Source: Flavobacteria bacterium GWA2_35_26 (GTDB taxonomy: Bacteria > Bacteroidota > Bacteroidia > Flavobacteriales > Flavobacteriaceae). From it: a stretch of DNA of 64,000 bases. Each line of letters begins with the position of its first letter. Positions within the stretch are counted from its first letter, which is position 1. The notes beneath the pieces were generated by a model. It made no database searches, was not told the DNA's origin, and saw only the letters and a list, made by a program, of their open reading frames with translations. The position numbers and the translations under genes were made by a program. The stretch covers positions 248,001-312,000 of the forward strand of contig MGWH01000006.1 of assembly GCA_001800905.1 (NCBI GenBank). The letters run 5' to 3'. Shown piece by piece: positions 1 to 8,422 of the stretch.

Positions 1-817
1 TTGCATCTGTAGCGTCTTTTGAAGGACAAATGGGTGTTGGGTATCCTTTAGCTTCTGCTCGTGCATTTTCCTTTTCCATGTAAGCCCCACGCACTATTTT
101 CATTCCGATATAAAAACCTTCTTCCTTGGCTTTTTGGTGCAACTGTTTCAAATAATCCAATCGGTCCAAACGGTACATTTGTAATGTGTTGAAAACAATT
201 GCCTTTTCTTTATTGTATTTCTGCATCATTTGAGCAACCAAATCATCGGCGGCATCTTGCATCCAACTTTCTTCAGCATCAATTAATAAAGCAACATCTT
301 TTAACTGGGCTGTTTTACAAACCAAATCAAATCGATCTACCACTCTATCCCACTCGTCTTTTTCTGAATCGGTCAAAGTAGCTTTTGAACCTACTTTTTC
401 ATACAAATCCAATCGTCCTAAACCAGTAGGTTTAAAAACAGCAAAAGGTATCGCTTGGCGTTCTTTGGCAAATTCAATCGTTTTTAAAGTCATGGCCAAA
501 GCAGCATCAAATTGTGCTTCTTCTTCTTTTCCTTCTACTGAATAATCTAAAACAGAAGAAACCCCTTTGGTATACATTTTATCGACTACTGACAGGCAAT
601 CATTCTCATTTACTCCACCACAAAAATGGTCAAATACAGTGGCACGAATTAAGCCATCAACAGGCAAATGGGCTTTAATGGCAAAATTAGTAACAGCCGT
701 TCCAATTCGAACAAGCGGCTCATTATCAATCATTTTGAATAAAAAATAAGCCCTATCTAACTCCGTGTCACTTTTTAAAGCAAACGCAATTTGTGTATTA
801 TTGAATATATTTTCCAT
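1..817 (-). CDS. Proline dehydrogenase (N-terminal part, runs off the left edge)
   Basis: FAD-dependent proline dehydrogenase, which oxidises L-proline to 1-pyrroline-5-carboxylate, the first step of proline use as a carbon and nitrogen source. I translated the minus strand from the ATG at 817. About 272 codons are open to the window edge, so the C-terminus is missing. The visible part includes the barrel segments AEESWMQD and KIVRGAYMEKE, the latter followed by a conserved PRODH barrel strand region. It looks like the monofunctional bacteroidotal enzyme rather than an E. coli-type PutA, because it starts directly in the catalytic domain with no DNA-binding segment. A TATATTTG promoter box lies about 20 bases upstream of the start. 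It is divergent from aroB. Confidence 0.9.
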   Translation of the reverse strand, partial: MENIFNNTQIAFALKSDTELDRAYFLFKMIDNEPLVRIGTAVTNFAIKAHLPVDGLIRATVFDHFCGGVNENDCLSVVDKMYTKGVSSVLDYSVEGKEEEAQFDAALAMTLKTIEFAKERQAIPFAVFKPTGLGRLDLYEKVGSKATLTDSEKDEWDRVVDRFDLVCKTAQLKDVALLIDAEESWMQDAADDLVAQMMQKYNKEKAIVFNTLQMYRLDRLDYLKQLHQKAKEEGFYIGMKIVRGAYMEKENARAEAKGYPTPICPSKDATDA

Positions 818-836
818 TAAATGTTATAATTTTTTA

Positions 837-844
837 CAAATATA
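837..844 (-). promoter_or_regulatory. -7 promoter box for proline dehydrogenase
   Basis: The minus strand reads TATATTTG here, a perfect match to the Bacteroidota -7 consensus TAnnTTTG. It puts the transcript start about 12-15 bases before the ATG. The best -33 TTG candidate is about 24 bases further upstream, slightly longer than usual. Confidence 0.5.
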
Positions 845-909
845 GAGAGAGTTTTCAATACTATTAATCAAAAAATCCCTTATTTTGCGTTCTCATTTAA
901 ATCAACACA

Positions 910-1977
910 ATGCAAACAATTCAAGCTAACAATTATCCTGTTCATTTCAATGAAAAAGGCTATGAAGCCTTAAATTCTCATTTGAAAGCTACCAAGTATT
1001 CCAATCTGTTTATTATTACAGATAGCAATACAAACGAGTATTGTTTGCATAAATTATTACCTTACATAGAAACGGATTTAACCATTGAAATCATCGAATT
1101 TGAAGCAGGTGAAATCAACAAAAACATAGATACTTGTATCGAAATTTGGAAAGTATTAACTGAATTAGGTGCTGATAGAAAAAGTTTAGTAATCAATCTA
1201 GGCGGTGGTGTCGTGACTGATTTAGGTGGATTTGTTGCTTCTACTTTTAAAAGAGGTGTTGATTTTATCAATATTCCAACTACCCTTCTTTCCATGGTAG
1301 ACGCTTCAGTAGGTGGAAAAACTGGAGTTGATTTAGGAAATCTAAAAAACCAAATTGGTGTGATTAACGTTCCCACAATGGTTTTGATCGATACTCAATA
1401 TCTTGAAACTGTTCCTCAAAATGAATTGCGCTCCGGCCTAGCCGAAATGCTGAAACACGGATTGATATTTGACAAAAACTATTGGGAACAATTTTTAGAC
1501 ATTAGTACTATTGATTTTTCTGATTTAGACCTTTTAATTCATCGCTCAGTTGTGATCAAAAACGAAATCGTAATGCAGGATCCAACAGAAAAGAATATTC
1601 GAAAAGCCTTAAATTTCGGACATACATTAGGTCACGCCATAGAAAGTTATTTTTTAGAAAATGAAAATAAAACCACCCTACTTCATGGCGAAGCCATTGC
1701 TGTAGGAATGATCTTAGAGAGTTTTATTTCTTGGCAAAAGAAATTAATAACTGAAATTGAATACCGTCAGATTAAACTAGCCATCAATGCTATTTATGAG
1801 GCTGTACAAATAGATAAAAATGACCTTCAACCCATTATGGATTTATTAATTCATGATAAGAAAAATGAATTTGGGACTATTCAGTTTGCTTTAATTGATG
1901 GAATTGGGTCCATTAAAATTAATCAATTAGTTGAAAATGAATTGATTCTTAGTGCTTTTGAAGACTATAAATCTTAA
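910..1977 (+). CDS. aroB: 3-dehydroquinate synthase
   Basis: NAD- and metal-dependent 3-dehydroquinate synthase, second step of the shikimate pathway: converts DAHP to 3-dehydroquinate in the cytoplasm. It has 355 residues, the normal family length. Seen in the sequence: the NAD-binding GGGVVTDLGG (98-107), the active-site stretch with D131 and K137 (DASVGGKTG), and the metal-ligand motifs LAEMLKHG, NFGHTLGHAIE and LLHGEA. The ATG at 910 is chosen because it begins the conserved N-terminus; a near-consensus TATTTTG box lies about 20 bases upstream. A second pathway gene, aroC, lies far away at 38.7 kb, so the shikimate genes are scattered as is usual in this group. Confidence 0.95.
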   Translation: MQTIQANNYPVHFNEKGYEALNSHLKATKYSNLFIITDSNTNEYCLHKLLPYIETDLTIEIIEFEAGEINKNIDTCIEIWKVLTELGADRKSLVINLGGGVVTDLGGFVASTFKRGVDFINIPTTLLSMVDASVGGKTGVDLGNLKNQIGVINVPTMVLIDTQYLETVPQNELRSGLAEMLKHGLIFDKNYWEQFLDISTIDFSDLDLLIHRSVVIKNEIVMQDPTEKNIRKALNFGHTLGHAIESYFLENENKTTLLHGEAIAVGMILESFISWQKKLITEIEYRQIKLAINAIYEAVQIDKNDLQPIMDLLIHDKKNEFGTIQFALIDGIGSIKINQLVENELILSAFEDYKS

Positions 1978-1998
1978 TCATTAATTTACTCAAAAGGA

Positions 1999-2030
1999 TT
2001 GCATTTCGTATGTATATTTTTTTACATTTG
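1999..2030 (+). promoter_or_regulatory. Bacteroidota-type promoter for the small ORF/speA
   Basis: TTG at 1999-2001, a 21-base spacer, and a perfect TACATTTG at 2023-2030 match the Bacteroidota consensus TTG-N19-21-TAnnTTTG. Transcription would start around 2036. I see no comparable promoter between 2215 and the speA start at 2271, so this promoter may drive speA through a leader of roughly 235 bases. Confidence 0.65.
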
Positions 2031-2035
2031 CCTCA

Positions 2036-2215
2036 ATGAAAAAGAATCAAAATACAATGTACTTTAAACTGAATAACTGTTCAGCTGACCGCGCTTTAGT
2101 AAGGATGTGGAAACGCTTAATTGGTATTAAAGGAAGTTTTATTTTTGACATTTTCCAATACTTAAAAGCCGATAACGAAAAGCTCCAAATTGTGTACGCT
2201 AATATTCGAGTTTGA
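2036..2215 (+). CDS. Small ORF (59 codons) in the speA leader, unknown function
   Basis: I do not recognise this product. From the ATG at 2036 the frame is open for 59 codons and ends with TGA at 2213-2215. The predicted transcript start falls almost on that ATG, so the in-frame ATG at 2057 (52 residues, beginning MYFKLNNCSADRAL) is the likelier start. The peptide is basic in the middle (RMWKRLIGIKGS) and has no clear membrane segment. It sits in an otherwise empty 293-base gap between aroB and speA and directly follows a strong promoter. It could be a real small protein, a regulatory leader peptide for speA, or a chance frame. No homology can be judged from here. Confidence 0.4.
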   Translation: MKKNQNTMYFKLNNCSADRALVRMWKRLIGIKGSFIFDIFQYLKADNEKLQIVYANIRV

Positions 2216-2270
2216 ATTTTAGTTTAATTATTTTTTAAACCATTATTTAATCTAAAATTAGAACAACTCA

Positions 2271-3668
2271 ATGAACACAAAATATTTCGACTTAATCAAC
2301 CAAACGTATTACTTTCCTCAAGAAGAATTTACTTTAAACAAAGACCATCTTCAGTTTCACAATATTGATTTGATGAAATTAGTGGAACAATACGGAACTC
2401 CATTAAAATTTACCTACTTACCTCAAATTTCCAATAACATCAACAAAGCCAAATCTTGGTTTCGTAAGTCTATGGAAAAAAACAAGTATGAGGCTAAATA
2501 TTACTATTGTTACTGTACCAAAAGTTCTCATTTTGAATACATTATGAATGAGGCTTTCAAAAATAACATTCACATTGAAACCTCTTCTGCGTTTGACATC
2601 AACATTGTGGAGAACCTTTTGGAAAACGGAAAAATTAACAAAAGTACCTATGTGATTTGTAATGGTTTTAAAAGAGATGAATACGTTTCTAATATTGCTC
2701 GTTTAGTCAATACAGGTCACAAGAATACTATTCCAATCATTGACAACTTTGAAGAATTGGATTTGCTTCAAGCGCAAATAAAAGGAAAATTCAAAATTGG
2801 AATTCGTATTGCTGCTGAGGAAGAACCTAAATTTGAGTTTTATACTTCTCGTTTAGGAATTGGATATAAAAACATTGTTCCTTTCTATAAAAAAGAGATC
2901 AAAGAGAATAAAAAATTGGAACTGAAAATGTTGCACTTTTTTATCAATACGGGTATCAATGATAATGCTTACTATTGGAACGAATTAGTAAAATGTATCA
3001 AAGTGTATGTTGCCTTAAAAAAGGAATGTCCTACGCTTGACGGATTGAATATTGGTGGTGGTTTTCCTATCAAAAATTCATTGACATTTGAATACGATTA
3101 CCAATATATGATTGACGAGATTATCAATCAAATTAAAATTGCTTGTGACGAAGCTGAAGTTGCTGTTCCAAATATTTTTACTGAGTTTGGATCTTTTACA
3201 GTAGGTGAAAGTGGTGGTGCTATTTACCAAATTTTGTATCAAAAACAACAGAACGATAGAGAGAAATGGAACATGATTGATTCATCTTTCATCACTACTC
3301 TACCAGATACTTGGGCTATCAACAAGCGTTTTATCATGTTAGCAGTCAATCGTTGGAATGATACATATGAAAGAGTTCTATTAGGTGGTTTAACTTGCGA
3401 CAGCGATGATTATTACAATTCTGAGCAAAACATGAACGCCATCTATTTACCAAAATACAATAAAGAAAAACCACTTTATATTGGCTTTTTCAATACGGGT
3501 GCTTACCAAGAAACGATTGGAGGATATGGTGGATTACATCACTGTTTAATTCCACAACCCAAACACATCTTGATTGATCGTGATGAAAATGGTATTTTGG
3601 CAACTGAAGTCTATTCAGAGCAACAAACATCGGACGATGTTCTAAAAATATTAGGTTATAAAAAATAA
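2271..3668 (+). CDS. speA: Arginine decarboxylase, PLP-dependent (bacteroidotal type)
   Basis: Decarboxylates L-arginine to agmatine, the entry to polyamine synthesis. The protein has 465 residues, much shorter than the E. coli SpeA (about 650), and matches the compact alanine-racemase-fold arginine decarboxylases of Bacteroidota. Seen: the PLP lysine K84 in YCYCTKSSHFEY, the phosphate-binding LNIGGGFP, the EFGSFTVGESG segment, and the C-terminal active-site Cys-Asp in LTCDSDDYY. The next gene encodes a deoxyhypusine-synthase-like enzyme 85 bases on, so the two probably form a polyamine unit. The related family member carboxynorspermidine decarboxylase is less likely given the length and the CDSDD context. 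Confidence 0.88.
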   Translation: MNTKYFDLINQTYYFPQEEFTLNKDHLQFHNIDLMKLVEQYGTPLKFTYLPQISNNINKAKSWFRKSMEKNKYEAKYYYCYCTKSSHFEYIMNEAFKNNIHIETSSAFDINIVENLLENGKINKSTYVICNGFKRDEYVSNIARLVNTGHKNTIPIIDNFEELDLLQAQIKGKFKIGIRIAAEEEPKFEFYTSRLGIGYKNIVPFYKKEIKENKKLELKMLHFFINTGINDNAYYWNELVKCIKVYVALKKECPTLDGLNIGGGFPIKNSLTFEYDYQYMIDEIINQIKIACDEAEVAVPNIFTEFGSFTVGESGGAIYQILYQKQQNDREKWNMIDSSFITTLPDTWAINKRFIMLAVNRWNDTYERVLLGGLTCDSDDYYNSEQNMNAIYLPKYNKEKPLYIGFFNTGAYQETIGGYGGLHHCLIPQPKHILIDRDENGILATEVYSEQQTSDDVLKILGYKK

Positions 3669-3753
3669 ATAAATAATCCCAAATTAATCTTTCAAGGAAT
3701 ACAATTTAATTCTATTTTCGTAATTGTATTTCCGATTAATAAAATAACAAACA

Positions 3754-4725
3754 ATGAGTAAAGGACCAATTAGTCAATTTATTGAAAAACATTATTTGCA
3801 TTTCAATTCGGCATCTTTAGTGGATGCTGCAAAAGCCTACGAACAACAATTGGCCAATGGTGCCAAAATGATGGTAAGCATGGCTGGTGCTATGAGTACA
3901 GCTGAAATCGGAAAGATTTTTGCCGAAATCATTCGTCAAGACAAAGTGCAAATCATTTCGTGTACAGGAGCCAACCTTGAAGAAGACATCATGAACTTAG
4001 TAGCGCACTCTCATTATGAAAGAGTACCCAACTATCGTGATTTAACTCCTCAAGACGAATGGGATTTATTGGAAAGAGGATTGAACCGTGTAACGGATAC
4101 TTGTATTCCTGAACACGAAGCGTTCCGTCGTTTACAAAAACACATTTATAAAATCTGGAAAGATGCAGACGATAAAGGCGAGCGTTATTTTCCACATGAA
4201 TTCATGTATAAGATGTTGCTTTCTGGTGTACTTGAAGAATACTACGAAATTGACTTGAAAGACAGTTGGATGTATGCCGCTGCAGAAAAAAACCTCCCTA
4301 TCATTGTTCCAGGTTGGGAAGATAGTACCATGGGTAATATTTTTGCGTCGTATGTAATCAAAGGCGATTTGAAAGCTTCGACTATGAAATCAGGTATTGA
4401 ATACATGACTTACTTAGCCGATTGGTATCCAAAAAATAGCGCAAACGGAATTGGATTTTTCCAAATTGGTGGTGGTATTGCAGGAGATTTTCCAATTTGT
4501 GTGGTACCAATGTTGTATCAAGATATGGAAATGCATGATATTCCTTTTTGGAGTTATTTCTGTCAGATTTCAGATTCTACAACCAGTTACGGTTCGTATT
4601 CTGGAGCTGTACCGAATGAGAAAATTACTTGGGGTAAGTTAGATATAAAAACTCCTAAATTTATCATTGAATCTGATGCTACAATTGTAGCGCCTTTAAT
4701 ATTTGCTTATTTATTAGACTTATAG
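3754..4725 (+). CDS. Deoxyhypusine-synthase-like protein (probable polyamine enzyme)
   Basis: A 323-residue member of the deoxyhypusine synthase family. In eukaryotes and archaea this enzyme transfers the butylamine group of spermidine to eIF5A; bacteria have no eIF5A, so bacterial members must use another acceptor, and homospermidine formation is the best-known alternative. Seen: NAD-binding regions around VSMAGAMSTAE (41-51) and CTGANLEED, the FFQIGGGIAGDFP segment, and the catalytic lysine at K295 in GAVPNEKITWGKL, matching the human lysine that forms the enzyme intermediate. It directly follows speA, which supports a role in polyamines. The exact reaction is inferred, not shown by the sequence. 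Confidence 0.8.
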   Translation: MSKGPISQFIEKHYLHFNSASLVDAAKAYEQQLANGAKMMVSMAGAMSTAEIGKIFAEIIRQDKVQIISCTGANLEEDIMNLVAHSHYERVPNYRDLTPQDEWDLLERGLNRVTDTCIPEHEAFRRLQKHIYKIWKDADDKGERYFPHEFMYKMLLSGVLEEYYEIDLKDSWMYAAAEKNLPIIVPGWEDSTMGNIFASYVIKGDLKASTMKSGIEYMTYLADWYPKNSANGIGFFQIGGGIAGDFPICVVPMLYQDMEMHDIPFWSYFCQISDSTTSYGSYSGAVPNEKITWGKLDIKTPKFIIESDATIVAPLIFAYLLDL

Positions 4726-4738
4726 AATTGACGCCTGT

Positions 4739-5143
4739 ATGAAAAGAGTAATTGTTGACTACGCTAAACTTACCAATGAAATTCTGAACTTATTAGTTGA
4801 AAAATTTCCTGATGGTTATGATGATTCAGACATTATCCGTTTTAAAAATGCGAAAAATGAATTGGTTGAAGCTGTTGAAGTACGAACTGAAGATACTATT
4901 TATTTAGTAAAAGTAAGTACTAAACTTTCGGATCGAATTGAAAACTATGATGAGGATGATGAAATCCTAAATGTAGCAGTGGAACCAATTAAAGAACTTG
5001 AACTTGACGAAGACGATGCTGATGACGAATCGGAAGAAGAAAATCTTGATAAACCAGAAGGTGATTCTGAAGATGGTGATGATGAGGAAGATGAATCCAA
5101 TTTAGATGATATCGCAGACGATGACGATGAGGATGAAGAATAA
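4739..5143 (+). CDS. Acidic low-complexity protein, unknown function
   Basis: A 134-residue protein in two parts: a structured N-terminal 75 residues (begins MKRVIVDYAKLTNEILNLLV) and a tail from about residue 75 that is almost only Asp, Glu and Ser. Homologues in flavobacteria are sometimes labelled DNA primase, but there is no primase motif and I would not use that name. The layout resembles acidic-tailed proteins such as the RNA polymerase delta subunit, though I see no sequence similarity. It starts 13 bases after the previous gene, so it is co-transcribed with the polyamine genes and is the last gene before a terminator. Confidence 0.75.
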   Translation: MKRVIVDYAKLTNEILNLLVEKFPDGYDDSDIIRFKNAKNELVEAVEVRTEDTIYLVKVSTKLSDRIENYDEDDEILNVAVEPIKELELDEDDADDESEEENLDKPEGDSEDGDDEEDESNLDDIADDDDEDEE

Positions 5144-5161
5144 TTAGTATTTGTTCTATAC

Positions 5162-5199
5162 AAAAAAGGCTATCTGTTATAAAACGGATAGCCTTTTTT
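5162..5199. terminator. Bidirectional intrinsic terminator
   Basis: Inverted repeat AAAAAAGGCTATC (5162-5174) and GATAGCCTTTTTT (5187-5199) with a 12-base loop and T-runs on both strands. It separates the plus-strand polyamine run from the minus-strand DinB/ppc pair. Confidence 0.9.
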
Positions 5200-5212
5200 A
5201 GTTATTATATTA

Positions 5213-5728
5213 TTACAAATAGCGTTCTCCAAAAACTTTTTGATGTTGTTTTTGATGTCCAATCAACATAAAGCCAATAGCGCGCACAGTAATAGGATGG
5301 TCAGATGCAATTCCTTCTCTTAGCAGTTGTTCTTCAGAAAAACTTTTGAATAGCAACAAATTAGAATGACGTACAGCAGATAACTCCATTAATAAATCTT
5401 GGATACTTCTACTATTGCCATTGGTATTTTGAGCAAAATAATTTTCATCAAAACCTGGCAAAGGAGTACTATCATTTCTTGAAATTCGCAAGGCGCGATA
5501 AGCAAATATGCGTTCCGTATCAATAATGTGTTGGATAATTTCTTTTATGGTCCACTTCCCTTCAGCATACCGATAATCAAATTTGTCCATTGGAAGATTT
5601 TGAACAAACCGTATAAAATCATGCAAACAGATTTCAAGTTCTTCCACTAACTCTACTTCTCCAGCTGCTTTGATATAAGTAGCATTAAATACTGAATATT
5701 CATTTTCTTTTAACTGACTTGTTTTCAT
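5213..5728 (-). CDS. DinB-family (DinB_2) metal-binding protein
   Basis: A 171-residue four-helix-bundle protein of the DinB/YfiT superfamily. The family's three metal-binding histidines are present: H67 (KEIIQHIIDTE), H158 and H162 (GHQKQHQKV). Members bind Ni, Zn or Fe and include thiol transferases and damage-induced proteins of unknown activity. Bacillithiol transferases belong to this superfamily, and this genome encodes bshA at 40 kb, so a thiol-transferase role is possible but unproven. The gene begins 9 bases after the end of ppc and is probably co-transcribed with it. Confidence 0.8.
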   Translation of the reverse strand: MKTSQLKENEYSVFNATYIKAAGEVELVEELEICLHDFIRFVQNLPMDKFDYRYAEGKWTIKEIIQHIIDTERIFAYRALRISRNDSTPLPGFDENYFAQNTNGNSRSIQDLLMELSAVRHSNLLLFKSFSEEQLLREGIASDHPITVRAIGFMLIGHQKQHQKVFGERYL

Positions 5729-5737
5729 AACACCGTT

Positions 5738-8323
5738 TTAAGCAGAGTTTCGACTCGCATTTGTATTTCCAAAAAGTGAACGAGTTACAATTTTTTCATA
5801 CACTTTAATCAACTTCTCATCTGGATTTTTTTCTTTCAATAACTCATTGATTCGAGTTAATCCATATTGTTGTATTGTCAACAAAGGCAAGACTATACGT
5901 TCTCTAATCGCAATAGAAGCTTTACCATCAGGATAGTTTTCCATAAGCTCTTGATGACCCGCAATTTTTAACAATAATCGTTTGGTTTCTAAAAATTCAT
6001 TATAGATAATTTTCCAAAAATCACCATACTCAGGATCTTTACTCATGTAAGCTGTCAATGGAAAAAATGATTTTGCCAATGACATCATACTGTTTTCTAA
6101 TAATGTTTTAAAGAACAAAGAATCATCATATAAATTTTGAACTTTATCCCATTGATTGGTATCTTCAAAATGTTTTAATGCGGTACCTACTCCAAAAAAA
6201 CCAGGCACGTTTTGCTTTAATTGACTCCAAGAACCAACAAACGGAATGGCACGCAAATCGGCAAAATCTAAAGTTTCTGATTTACTTCTTTTAGAAGGAC
6301 GACTTCCAATGTTCGTTTTAGCATAATACTTCAACGTACTCATTTTTTCCAAATACGGAATGAATTTAGGATGGTTTTTAAAATTTAAATATTTTTCATA
6401 TCCTAATGATGCTAATTGATCTAAAATTGCTTTTTCTTCGGATGTCAACTCATTTCTTCCTTTAGCAAAAACCTGATTAGTTACACCAGCACTCAATAAG
6501 TTTTCTAAATTATAACGACAGGAATCTAAAGTTCCAAAATTCGAACTAATAGTTTGTCCTTGAACAGTGACTTGAATTTCATTGTTTTCAATCTTTGGCC
6601 CTAAAGACGCGTAGAATTTGTGCGTTTTTCCTCCACCTCTTGCCGGTGGACCACCTCTACCATCAAAGAAAATAGCTTTAATTCCGTATTTTCTTGAAAT
6701 TTCAGTAAGCGATTCTTTGGCCTTATAGATACTCCAATTGGCCATTAAATACCCCCCATCTTTAGTTCCGTCAGAGAAACCTAACATGATAGTTTGTTTG
6801 TTATTTCTTTCTTGCAAATGTTTAGCATACGCTGGATTAGTATACAACTTTTCCATAATCTCATGCGCATTTTGCAAATCGTCAACCGATTCAAATAACG
6901 GAATAATATCAACTGTTGGCGCTGACCAATTGCTCAATTTAAAAAGAGCAAAAGTTTCCATTACATTTAAAGCACTTTCGTTATTACTAATAATATAACG
7001 GTTAGAGCCAAATTCCCCATTGTTTTGCTGAATTGTCTTAATAGCTTGAATGGATCCTAAAGTAGAATTAGTCATTTCATTTTCAAATGAAGCAGGATCT
7101 AAATCGCCCGATAAATTAGACAAAACATCAAACTTCTCCTGCTCTGATAAATCAAAATAATTAGCAGGAAATACAGATGAATCTGATTTTAAATAGTAAT
7201 TCACTACATCTTTAAAAACGGCATTATGAATTTTACTATTCTGACGAATATCAAGCGTTGCAAAGTGAAACCCAAATAAATTGACTTTAATCAATAAGGC
7301 ATCCAACTGATCAACATAAAGCGATTGATGTTGATCAACAATGATTAATCGTATTTTTTTAAGTTGCGTTTTAAATTCATCTAGAGTTATAAAAATTTCT
7401 CCTTTGGAATAAAAAACAGAACGATATAATTTTTGTTCTAATTCCGAAACTAAACTATCCACACCTGAAAATGTCAACTTTCGTTTCAGATTTCTCATTT
7501 CAATATAGTAACATTTCAAAATAGAAGTACGCAAACGATCCGCTACTTTTAAAGTGATATCAGTTGTTACAAAGGGATTTCCATCACGATCTCCTCCAGG
7601 CCAAAAACCTAATTTTATCAAAGGGTTGTTGATTGAATTTCCATTAAATAAGTTCTTTTCTAAATAATGAACCATCTCTCCAGCAGTTTCATAGAAAACA
7701 TTTTCTAGATACCAAATCAAGCTTACCGCTTCGTCATACGGATTGGGTTTTTCATTTTGAATGAAAGGTGTTTTACCCAATTGCGCCAATAACTGTTTAA
7801 TTCCTAATAAATTATTATTGCGAATTGCATCAGTTAAATCGTTAATGATTCCTAATACCGCACCAGGATAAAATTGGGTCGGATGCGCTGTTAATACGGT
7901 CCTAACATTGAAGTTTTCAAGAAACTCAGTCAATTCGGCTTGATTGTTATTGTTATCCGCTTTTTCTTTAATATCTCGCAAAGAACCTCTACCTTCCATA
8001 TTGTTTACTTTCGGAAAAGCGGCATCCTCAATCGCATCAAAAAGTACAATTTGACGTTCAATATATTGAATAAATCGGAACATCAAATCAATCTTATCTG
8101 ACTCAGAATCGGTTGGTAAATATTTCTTGGTAAAAAAATCTACAATCTCCACAGGAGTTTCTAGTTTTTTAAACCCTGTATCGCAAACATCAGTAAATAA
8201 AGGAAGTAAAACCCCAGTGTTGTCGATAGAATCAAAAGGTAGTGTTATAAATACACTATTGTAAATATGGTATTTCGAAAGTACATCTTGATTAAAACGT
8301 TCTAATTTTGGAAGCGTATACAT
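5738..8323 (-). CDS. ppc: Phosphoenolpyruvate carboxylase
   Basis: Anaplerotic enzyme that carboxylates phosphoenolpyruvate with bicarbonate to oxaloacetate, feeding the TCA cycle. It has 861 residues, close to the usual 880-900. Seen: the catalytic histidine motif LTAHPTQF, where most enzymes have TAHPTE, the substrate-binding GFWPGGDRDGNP, and the glycine-rich loop FFDGRGGPPARGGG with its arginines. The protein ends in ASRNSA instead of the classic QNTG or RNTG tail; the final glycine is usually important, so this is a clade variant or affects control. The first gene of a two-gene unit with the DinB-like gene. Confidence 0.95.
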   Translation of the reverse strand: MYTLPKLERFNQDVLSKYHIYNSVFITLPFDSIDNTGVLLPLFTDVCDTGFKKLETPVEIVDFFTKKYLPTDSESDKIDLMFRFIQYIERQIVLFDAIEDAAFPKVNNMEGRGSLRDIKEKADNNNNQAELTEFLENFNVRTVLTAHPTQFYPGAVLGIINDLTDAIRNNNLLGIKQLLAQLGKTPFIQNEKPNPYDEAVSLIWYLENVFYETAGEMVHYLEKNLFNGNSINNPLIKLGFWPGGDRDGNPFVTTDITLKVADRLRTSILKCYYIEMRNLKRKLTFSGVDSLVSELEQKLYRSVFYSKGEIFITLDEFKTQLKKIRLIIVDQHQSLYVDQLDALLIKVNLFGFHFATLDIRQNSKIHNAVFKDVVNYYLKSDSSVFPANYFDLSEQEKFDVLSNLSGDLDPASFENEMTNSTLGSIQAIKTIQQNNGEFGSNRYIISNNESALNVMETFALFKLSNWSAPTVDIIPLFESVDDLQNAHEIMEKLYTNPAYAKHLQERNNKQTIMLGFSDGTKDGGYLMANWSIYKAKESLTEISRKYGIKAIFFDGRGGPPARGGGKTHKFYASLGPKIENNEIQVTVQGQTISSNFGTLDSCRYNLENLLSAGVTNQVFAKGRNELTSEEKAILDQLASLGYEKYLNFKNHPKFIPYLEKMSTLKYYAKTNIGSRPSKRSKSETLDFADLRAIPFVGSWSQLKQNVPGFFGVGTALKHFEDTNQWDKVQNLYDDSLFFKTLLENSMMSLAKSFFPLTAYMSKDPEYGDFWKIIYNEFLETKRLLLKIAGHQELMENYPDGKASIAIRERIVLPLLTIQQYGLTRINELLKEKNPDEKLIKVYEKIVTRSLFGNTNASRNSA

Positions 8324-8370
8324 AAATAGTAAAGGTATTGTTAGTTGTTGTAGTTAAATCATTTGGCATA

Positions 8371-8398
8371 AAAAAACCCCAAGAAAAAACTTGAGGTT
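8371..8398 (-). terminator. Terminator of the Lrp-family gene
   Basis: On the minus strand AACCTCAAG pairs with CTTGGGGTT (one G-U pair) around a six-T loop, followed by a T-run. It lies between the regulator at 8423 and ppc. Confidence 0.8.
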
Positions 8399-8422
8399 AT
8401 ATAATAGATATAGCGTCAAGTA

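Noticed and set aside
1062..1376. Minus-strand frame of about 104 codons inside aroB
   Set aside because: Fully contained opposite a strongly conserved enzyme and without recognisable sequence.
4739..5143. The name DNA primase for the acidic protein
   Set aside because: No primase zinc finger, TOPRIM or AEP motif is present; the label seems to be an inherited database error.
4945..5163. Open minus-strand frame made almost only of serine
   Set aside because: It is the antisense of the Asp/Glu-rich tail of the acidic protein (GAT/GAA codons read backwards), so the composition is an artefact.
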